From Verrucomicrobiota bacterium (GTDB lineage Bacteria > Verrucomicrobiota > Verrucomicrobiia > CAIQCK01), in assembly GCA_016235595.1 (NCBI GenBank), contig JACRJX010000025.1, forward strand, positions 186,001 to 250,000: a DNA stretch of 64,000 nucleotides, read 5' to 3'. Below are positions 57,970 to 64,000 of this stretch, one piece after another. Below the pieces are notes generated by a model. It made no database searches. It was not told where the DNA came from and saw nothing but the letters and a program-made list of their open reading frames with translations. Position numbers and translations under genes: made by a program. Every line of letters begins with the position of its first letter. Within the stretch, counting starts at the first letter, position 1.

Positions 57970-58047
57970 CAAGCCTTATGAGCGCCGGCCGATATAGTGG
58001 GCTGAGAGAACCAAACACGATCATCGTGCGCACCACTCTCCCCGCTG

Positions 58048-59532
58048 TCACCGGGAATCGCGGTTTTTCTCCTCAAGATACTCGCTCTCTTCGTGGACAA
58101 ACCAAAGGTCGTGCTCTTCGCCAACCAGATTGCGCGCGGCCAGAATCCCCGTGAGCACGGCATGATCCTGGTTGCCATACTTGAACAACCCTCCCCGTCC
58201 AATCATCTGCACGTTGACCAGGCTGCCGACGTAGTTCCTGACCGTCTCGAGATGCGATTCGTAGCCTACGTAGTACGCCGGATAGGCATCCTTCTCCCGC
58301 ACCACAAAGCCATCCCTCACGTTCTCGGCGCGAATCACGCCAATGCTCTTCAACTCGTCCACAGCCAGTTGAATGAGCAGGTCATCGCGCATCTTCCACA
58401 AGTCGTCGTCGCGAAAGCAAAAGTACTCGACCGTCAATCCGTGCGCATCGGCATCGGGCGTCATATCGCGGGTGAAGTTGGCGTAGTTGGTGATCCGCGC
58501 CGTCCGCACTTTTTCCGAATGCACGTAGATCCAGTTATCCGGAAACGGCCGCGGCCCAAAATAAGTGAGGTTCACCGTGATGTGATCGCGATACTTCAAC
58601 CGTTGGGCAGCAGCGAGAACCTCCGGTGGCGGTCGCACACTCAGTTTGGTGACGAACTCCGTGATGGGGATGCTCGAGAGAAGATAGCCGTCAGGCTCCA
58701 CCTCAAGGCTCTGTCCATCCGCGCAACGAATGCCCGTCACCCTGTTGCCGCTGACATGGATTTCTTCAACCGTGCGTTCCAAGAAAACATGACTGCCCGC
58801 CGAACGAACCCGATCCGCCATCTTCTCGTAAAGCATGCCGGCGCCCAGCCGCGGGTAGTGAAACTGGTCTGTGAGTGTGCGAACCTGATCCCGGTTCCCA
58901 AGAAACGCGCTTTTCGCCGCCCGCCAGAGATTCAAGCCGCGAATTCGCTGTGCCGCCCATTGTGCGGCAATTTTCGAACAGGGAATGCCCCATACTTTTT
59001 CCGTATAGGTCTTGAAGAACGCGTCGTAGAGCTGCCAGCCGAAGTGAAACGTGATCCATTCCTCAAACGAACGCGCCTCCCGGCGCCGGTATGCCATCCG
59101 CGCGTAAAGATAGCTCCCAAAGGCCATGATCGATCGCGCAATGCCCAGTCCAACCAAAGCATCAAGCGGTTTCAGGGGATAGTGAAAGAAACGCTGTCCG
59201 TAATAGATGCGCGTCAGACGCTGCACGGGAACAAACTCCGATCCCAACACCTCGCGCCAAAGCTGGTTCACCCGTTCTTCCTTCGTGAAGAAACGATGCG
59301 GGCCAATATCGAAACGAAACCCCTTGAACTCCAGAGTCCGCGCCAAACCTCCCACCCGCTTGTTCTTATCCACAAGTGTGCATGGTGTTTGATGCCGCGC
59401 AAGCTCGTAGGCCGCCCCCAATCCCGCCGGCCCTGCGCCGAGAATCACCACATGTTTGGGCGGACGAAAGCTGGAACTGACAGGAACAACCTGCACCGCC
59501 GACCCTTTGTATGCCTTGGCTTCCGCGATCAT
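58048..59532 (-). CDS. FAD-dependent oxidoreductase, UDP-galactopyranose-mutase / protoporphyrinogen-oxidase-like
   Basis: 494 residues. The FAD-binding GAGPAGLGAAYEL is at about 32-44, followed by the RVGGLART motif and FDIGPHRF of the amine-oxidase/mutase superfamily. EKVWGIPCSKIAAQWAAQRI and the C-terminal GRGGLFKYGNQDHAV complete the fold. Such proteins sit in surface-polysaccharide loci as sugar-nucleotide mutases or related oxidoreductases. Here it follows the UDP-sugar epimerase and dehydrogenase genes, so a role in glycan synthesis is more likely than heme synthesis. The gap upstream (59533-59678) has TTGACG at 59569-59574 on the minus strand as a weak promoter candidate. Confidence 0.82.
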   Translation of the reverse strand: MIAEAKAYKGSAVQVVPVSSSFRPPKHVVILGAGPAGLGAAYELARHQTPCTLVDKNKRVGGLARTLEFKGFRFDIGPHRFFTKEERVNQLWREVLGSEFVPVQRLTRIYYGQRFFHYPLKPLDALVGLGIARSIMAFGSYLYARMAYRRREARSFEEWITFHFGWQLYDAFFKTYTEKVWGIPCSKIAAQWAAQRIRGLNLWRAAKSAFLGNRDQVRTLTDQFHYPRLGAGMLYEKMADRVRSAGSHVFLERTVEEIHVSGNRVTGIRCADGQSLEVEPDGYLLSSIPITEFVTKLSVRPPPEVLAAAQRLKYRDHITVNLTYFGPRPFPDNWIYVHSEKVRTARITNYANFTRDMTPDADAHGLTVEYFCFRDDDLWKMRDDLLIQLAVDELKSIGVIRAENVRDGFVVREKDAYPAYYVGYESHLETVRNYVGSLVNVQMIGRGGLFKYGNQDHAVLTGILAARNLVGEEHDLWFVHEESEYLEEKNRDSR

Positions 59533-59678
59533 CCTGGTCCGGCCAGCTTAAGACATGACTCTTTGCCTCGTCAATTTGCTTCGAGAAAACCGCAAACAAA
59601 GTTTCCTCGACGGAACAAAGTCCCTTCAGAGACACCATCAGGCCGAAAAACTCGACGTGGAAAATAGAGGCAGGCGGA

Positions 59679-60611
59679 TCACTGCCTGAACCACTCGACG
59701 GTGCGACGGAGGCCCTCGGTCAGTTCAACGCGCGGAGTGCCGTCGAGAAGGCGGTGGGCTTTGGTGATGTCGGCCAGAGAATGCAACACGTCGCCCGGCC
59801 GTGGTGGCGCGTAGGCGGGAGTGATGGCGGTGCCGAGAATGCTATTGATGGTAGTGATGAGTTCGTTGACGCTGATGCGCCGTCCGCCGGCAATATTGAA
59901 GGTCTGGCCGACGGCTTCAGGGGCAGCACTCGCAGCGGCGAGGTTGGCGTCCACGATGTTGGCGACGTAGGTGAAGTCGCGCGTCTGCAAACCGTCACCA
60001 AAGACGGTGGGTGCCCGGCCGGCGAGCAGGCTGGTGATGAACTTGGGGATGGCGGCGGCGTATTCAGACTGCGGATCCTGACGCGGGCCATAGACGTTGA
60101 AGTAGCGGAGGCAGAGGGTCTGGAGGCCGTACGTGCGTGTAAACAACGCGCAATATTGTTCGCCAATCAGCTTGTGCAGGCCGTAGGGAGAAATGGGCGT
60201 CGGGGTCATGTCCTCGCGTTTCGGCAGGGTCGGCGAGTCACCGTAGACGGCGGAAGAACTGGTGAAGACAAGGCGCTGGACATGAGCGTCTCGCGCCGCG
60301 AGAAGAACATTGAGAGTGCCGTTGACGTTAACGTCGTGAGACGTCAGCGGATCAGCGACAGACTTGGGCACGCTCGGCATCGCGGCAAGGTGGAAAACAA
60401 CGCGGACGCCAGCCATGGCGCGGGCGACAGCGGCGCGGTCGCGGATGTCGTCGCGGATGATCTCGGCGCGGTCACCCCATGGGCGGAGGTTGGCCTCACG
60501 GCCGCTGGAGAAGTTGTCGAGGATGCGGACGGACTTGCCGTCGCGCACAAGGCGCTCGGCGAGGTGTCCGCCAATGAAGCCGGCGCCGCCGGTAACGAGA
60601 TATTCAGGCAT
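59679..60611 (-). CDS. NAD-dependent UDP-sugar epimerase/dehydratase (GalE-like)
   Basis: 310 residues. NAD-binding GGAGFIGGHLAERL at 8-21, the catalytic Ser in FTSSSAVYG near 118-126, and the YGLHK Tyr-x3-Lys pair near 144-148 define an extended short-chain dehydrogenase that epimerises UDP-sugars at C4. RYFNVYGPRQDPQSEYAA suits UDP-GlcNAc or UDP-glucuronate type C4 epimerases. It is 15 bases downstream of the UDP-glucose dehydrogenase gene, so the pair could make UDP-galacturonate from UDP-glucuronate; that pathway is inferred. Confidence 0.9.
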   Translation of the reverse strand: MPEYLVTGGAGFIGGHLAERLVRDGKSVRILDNFSSGREANLRPWGDRAEIIRDDIRDRAAVARAMAGVRVVFHLAAMPSVPKSVADPLTSHDVNVNGTLNVLLAARDAHVQRLVFTSSSAVYGDSPTLPKREDMTPTPISPYGLHKLIGEQYCALFTRTYGLQTLCLRYFNVYGPRQDPQSEYAAAIPKFITSLLAGRAPTVFGDGLQTRDFTYVANIVDANLAAASAAPEAVGQTFNIAGGRRISVNELITTINSILGTAITPAYAPPRPGDVLHSLADITKAHRLLDGTPRVELTEGLRRTVEWFRQ

Positions 60612-60626
60612 GGGAAATATGAAGCG

Positions 60627-61916
60627 TCAACGGCCGACGCTGAGGTAGGTGAAGCCGAGATTTTTCATCGTCATCGGGTCGAGGAGATTGCGACCGTCAA
60701 ACAAGGTCGGATGCGCCATCAGCGGCTTGATCCTGCCGAAGTCGAGTTCCTTGAACTCGTCCCATTCGGTGGCAATGATCATGGCGTCGGCGCCGCGCAC
60801 GGCTTCGTAGGGATCAGCGCAGAGCGTGACGTTGGGCAGCAGAGGCCGCGCCTTCTCCATCGCCTGCGGATCGTAGGCGCGGATGTGAGCGCCTTCCTTT
60901 TGGAGCGCAAGAACGAGATCCACCGCCGGAGAACACCGCGCGTCGTCAGTGTTCGCTTTGAAGGCAAGGCCAAGGACGGCAATGACCTTGTCTTGCAGCA
61001 CCCAGAGCGTGTCCTGAATGCGCTTGACGAAACGCTGAAGCTGGTTGGCATTGATGTTTTGGACTTCCTTCAAGAGGCGGAAATCACAGCCCAGCTCCTG
61101 GGCAATAGCGATGAAGGCGGAGATGTCCTTGGGGAAGCAGGAACCGCCATAGCCGAGGCCCGCGTTGAGGAAGGCCCGGCCGATGCGCTTGTCCATGCCG
61201 ATGCCGTCCACGACCTGCTGGATGTTGGCATGGCTGGCCTCGCAGAGCGCGGAGAGAGCGTTGGCGTAGGAAATCTTGAGGGCAAGGAAGGAGTTGGAGG
61301 CGTGCTTGATGAGTTCGGCGGAATTGATATCGGTCACGATGATGGGCGCGTTGAACGGGGCGTACACCTCCTGCATGGTGGCCACGGGACGCTGGCTGGC
61401 AACGCCGATGACAATGCGCTCCGGCTTCATCTGGTCCTCGACGGCGCAGCCTTCGCGCATGAACTCCGGGTTGCTGATGACGTCGAAATCCACGCCGGCC
61501 TTGTTGTAACGTTTGATGCTCTCGGCAACCTTGAAGCCGGTTTTAACCGGAACAGTGCTCTTGTCCACGATGATCCGATATTCGGTCATCGCGCTGGCCA
61601 CGTCGCGCGCCACGCGCTCGACAAAGCGCATGTCCACCGAGCCGTCGGCACGCGGCGGCGTGGGCACGCCAATGAAAACGACATGGCCATGGCGCACACC
61701 TTCAGCCGTGTCGGTGGTGAAACGAAGGCGGCCTGCGGCAACGTTGCTGCGGATGAGCGGTTCCAAGCCGGGTTCGTAGATGGGAATCTGGCCCGCTTGC
61801 AGCATGGCGATCTTGGCGGGATCGTTGTCCACACAAAGAACGTCGTGCCCTTTTTCGGCAAGACAGGTGCCGGTGACGAGTCCGACATAACCAGTGCCAA
61901 TGATGGTGAGTTTCAT
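60627..61916 (-). CDS. UDP-glucose 6-dehydrogenase
   Basis: 429 residues. N-terminal NAD domain with GTGYVGLVTGTCLA at 7-20, the substrate motif VGVPTPP-like FIGVPTPPRADG near 82, and the catalytic Cys in GLGYGGSCFPKD near 258. It oxidises UDP-glucose to UDP-glucuronate with two NAD+, a precursor for acidic surface polysaccharides. It lies 40 bases after lptD on the same strand. Confidence 0.96.
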   Translation of the reverse strand: MKLTIIGTGYVGLVTGTCLAEKGHDVLCVDNDPAKIAMLQAGQIPIYEPGLEPLIRSNVAAGRLRFTTDTAEGVRHGHVVFIGVPTPPRADGSVDMRFVERVARDVASAMTEYRIIVDKSTVPVKTGFKVAESIKRYNKAGVDFDVISNPEFMREGCAVEDQMKPERIVIGVASQRPVATMQEVYAPFNAPIIVTDINSAELIKHASNSFLALKISYANALSALCEASHANIQQVVDGIGMDKRIGRAFLNAGLGYGGSCFPKDISAFIAIAQELGCDFRLLKEVQNINANQLQRFVKRIQDTLWVLQDKVIAVLGLAFKANTDDARCSPAVDLVLALQKEGAHIRAYDPQAMEKARPLLPNVTLCADPYEAVRGADAMIIATEWDEFKELDFGRIKPLMAHPTLFDGRNLLDPMTMKNLGFTYLSVGR

Positions 61917-61956
61917 ACGTCGAGTCGTGTTGAGGGTTTGGATTTAAAAAGTCGGG

Positions 61957-64000
61957 TTACTGGCCGGCGCGAAGCCGCATCGCCGGCAACGCCTTCAAGG
62001 CACAGGCGAGGTAGACGTTATACTCGGTGGCGCCGTTGCCGAATTCCTGGTTGCTAAGGTTCAGCGACACCTCCCAGTCATGGAAGTCGCGGATGATGGA
62101 ATACTCCTGCATATAGGCGCGGTCGGCGGCCGTGTCTATGGCATACATGGCTCGGATGGCCCAGTTCTCCGTAATCGCCACGTGGGCAATCATACTGTAG
62201 AAATCGCTGTTACCCCCGAAAATGCCGTCCACGTCGTCAATATACCGCCGGGAGAAGGCAATCTCCCACTTGCGCTCCTTGATAAACCGGATGGTGGCAT
62301 TGGCTTCCAGCAGGTCACCCTTGTCAGAAGTGCGACTGTCGAAATCAAGGACGAGCCATCTGAACGGGCGCGCCTCCATCTCGCTATAGATATCACTGAT
62401 GCTGCTTTGGTTCTTGTACGTCCCTGACGACGTCAAATATGGGTAACTCGTGCCGCGCCATTCACCGTAAACGTTCACGTTGAGGAAATCCTCGCTTTGG
62501 CCATCGCGTTTGGTCTGCAACTTGTTGCGAACGCCTGCGCGGACGGTTTGCATGCGATCAATCGCGTCAATCTGGTCGTTGGCCGGGAAATCGTTGGGCA
62601 GCAGGCGCGTGGTGGCGAGGTTGCGATCGAAACGGCCGTTGCTGTCAAACTGGTAGAAGTTGACCGGTCGGGTGTCCGGCGTCGGGATATACGCCCCGTC
62701 CACAACAGGCTGGATGATGTGCCGCAAGCCATGCACATCCCAAAAGGTGTCGTTCACATCATAGACGCGCGACATCTTGAACGAGCTTTCGAGCCCCAGA
62801 GGGAACACCACGCGACCGTCCTGCGGGCCGCCATCGGTGAATCCCGGCGCAGGACTGCCAGCGATCGTCCGGCTATACCACGTCTGGCGCACCCCGGCGC
62901 GGGGCGTCACTGACAGCCATCCGAAATACATCTGCGGATAGCTGATCTGATGCAGCCAGTCGAACCGCGTGACGTTGTAGTCGTCCCGCGTCTGTGAGTA
63001 TGGAATCAGTGGATTGATGAAGCTGTTGGAGTCGATGCTTGAGAAGTGCTTCTGGAGATGTGCAATGGTGAGCGAGCCGTCGTAGTAGATCGGCGAGCCG
63101 AAGAGTTGCTGGCGCTTCACGTCAATGGCCACTTCCGGAAGCTGCTCGGTGGTGGTATAGACGCCACTCACCGGCGGCCGCACCCAGGCGGATATCATGT
63201 AACCGGGATCGTATTTCTCAATCTCAAGCGTGCTTTGCGGTTGCGCCTCATTCCTGAACTCGTCGCGGAAGAAATCCTCGATCACCCGCGAGTCGCTCTG
63301 TCTCTTGACGTTCGCCTTGAACGTGATGTCCTCACGCAACTTCGTCTGGTTCTGCCACGCCACGCGATAACGATCCTTCGGGACCGTCTCGTATGGATTC
63401 GTCCAGGACTGGCTGTTGGGCCGGAGGTCATGGGCGTAGTAAGTGATCAACTTGCCGGTGCCAAGTACCTTGTAGCGGTAATCCACATCCACGCCGCCCG
63501 CAAAGCCGCGTTTTGAGCGATAGTCGGCGTGATAGGCGCCCGAAAGATTCTCGTCAAGATACCAATTGTAGGACGTCAGTAAGTAAGCGCCAAAACGGCT
63601 GTTCGAACCAGGCTCAAATTCAAAGGTCTGACGGTTGTTCTTCAGCGAACGGCTGATGTGAGGCAGGTAAAAAAGCGGCACGTCGTCCACCCGCAACGTC
63701 ACGCTGCGCGCCACGACCTTGTCGCCCGGATAGAAATCCATGCTGCGCGCGCGCAACCCCCAGTGCGGCTGCGGATCGTCGCACGTCGTGACGAGACCGT
63801 TCTTGACGACATACTTCTCCCCCACCTTCTCAATTTTCTCCCCGTGAATAAAAAACGGGTAATTAAACGCGCGGCTCTTATCCAAAATCGTCTGGCCGGT
63901 GTCGAAATTGTAATAGAGGTGCTCGCAGATCCACTGCATCAAGCCCTGGTAGAGATGCACGTTGCCTTCCGCCCACATGTCGTGCGTGATGCTGTTGTAG
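61957..64000 (-). CDS. lptD: LptD-family LPS-assembly outer-membrane protein (5' end outside window)
   Basis: 681 residues are visible and the frame is open past base 64000 (residues YNSITHD precede the first in-window Met at 63978). The start of the visible part (MWAEGNVHLYQG, NFDTGQTILDKSRAF) is the end of the periplasmic OstA/LptA-like domain, and VPLFYLPHISRSLKN leads into a beta-barrel of amphipathic strands up to the C-terminus (MRLRAGQ). LptD with LptE inserts lipopolysaccharide in the outer leaflet, showing that this is a diderm with LPS-like lipids. Neighbouring UDP-sugar genes are consistent with envelope glycan synthesis. The N-terminal signal and Cys residues are not visible. Confidence 0.85.
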   Translation of the reverse strand, partial: YNSITHDMWAEGNVHLYQGLMQWICEHLYYNFDTGQTILDKSRAFNYPFFIHGEKIEKVGEKYVVKNGLVTTCDDPQPHWGLRARSMDFYPGDKVVARSVTLRVDDVPLFYLPHISRSLKNNRQTFEFEPGSNSRFGAYLLTSYNWYLDENLSGAYHADYRSKRGFAGGVDVDYRYKVLGTGKLITYYAHDLRPNSQSWTNPYETVPKDRYRVAWQNQTKLREDITFKANVKRQSDSRVIEDFFRDEFRNEAQPQSTLEIEKYDPGYMISAWVRPPVSGVYTTTEQLPEVAIDVKRQQLFGSPIYYDGSLTIAHLQKHFSSIDSNSFINPLIPYSQTRDDYNVTRFDWLHQISYPQMYFGWLSVTPRAGVRQTWYSRTIAGSPAPGFTDGGPQDGRVVFPLGLESSFKMSRVYDVNDTFWDVHGLRHIIQPVVDGAYIPTPDTRPVNFYQFDSNGRFDRNLATTRLLPNDFPANDQIDAIDRMQTVRAGVRNKLQTKRDGQSEDFLNVNVYGEWRGTSYPYLTSSGTYKNQSSISDIYSEMEARPFRWLVLDFDSRTSDKGDLLEANATIRFIKERKWEIAFSRRYIDDVDGIFGGNSDFYSMIAHVAITENWAIRAMYAIDTAADRAYMQEYSIIRDFHDWEVSLNLSNQEFGNGATEYNVYLACALKALPAMRLRAGQ

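Noticed and set aside
59754..62057. A 767-residue open frame on the plus strand
   Set aside because: It is antisense to the epimerase, UDP-glucose dehydrogenase and lptD genes, has a biased His/Arg/Val/Gly composition and no recognisable motif. It is a GC-skew shadow.

Overview
The window looks like a piece of a chromosome from a Gram-negative, GC-rich bacterium, most likely of the Verrucomicrobiota (Limisphaerales/Pedosphaerales type). That placement is an inference from the gene mix: a Tat-exported Gfo/Idh/MocA oxidoreductase, a prepilin-like secreted protein with a C-terminal H...DG motif, secreted ceramidase-like and glycosidase-like proteins, an orphan Na+/solute symporter, an LptD outer-membrane protein, and a nusA-infB-rbfA-truB-ribF operon lacking rimP. 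I see no tRNA, rRNA, CRISPR array, transposase or phage gene. The window is densely coded and no gene-free stretch exceeds 300 bases.

Layout. 1-2878 (minus): the 3' part of a dimethylformamidase-like secreted protein, preceded by an exported oxidoreductase. 3099-8822 (plus): two large multidomain sensor/response-regulator kinases. These converge on a complete minus-strand chemosensory operon at 8844-17012 in the order cheA-cheW-mcp-cheR-cheD-cheY-cheX-cheB. No flagellar or pilus-motor gene is present, so the output of the array is unknown. 17153-27469 (plus): a housekeeping operon beginning with a terminator-like leader hairpin: nusA, infB, rbfA, nrnA, truB, ribF, hemW, aroE and a prepilin peptidase, several with overlapping stop/start codons. 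27493-29997 (minus): a Wzy/O-antigen-ligase-like membrane protein with TPRs and a single pseudopilin. 30167-35275 (plus): metG, a solute-binding lipoprotein without permeases, and a secreted glycosidase-like protein.

35318-49120 (minus): a long co-oriented block with a retropepsin-like protease, a ceramidase-like secreted protein, a sodium/solute symporter, a fused amidohydrolase-aminotransferase, a 1106-residue exported glycosidase-like protein, hisF, a GMP synthase ATP-pyrophosphatase subunit without its glutaminase, a uroporphyrinogen-decarboxylase-like protein and an exported sugar-isomerase-like TIM barrel. This block reads as a probable catabolic locus with two biosynthetic genes embedded in it. 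49396-52317 (plus): a third multidomain histidine kinase. 52417-57791 (minus): MFS transporter, Nudix hydrolase, exported esterase-like protein, amino-acid permease, and an exported EF-hand/O-methyltransferase fusion. 58048-64000 (minus): an envelope-polysaccharide group with lptD (5' end outside the window), UDP-glucose dehydrogenase, a UDP-sugar epimerase and an FAD-dependent oxidoreductase.

The best candidates for something undescribed are: the amidohydrolase-aminotransferase fusion together with its symporter and secreted-enzyme neighbours; the exported EF-hand/methyltransferase fusion; the adjacent hisF and glutaminase-less GMP synthase genes; and the CheX-containing chemosensory operon convergent with two hybrid kinases. 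All functional statements are from reading the sequence; no database search was run.
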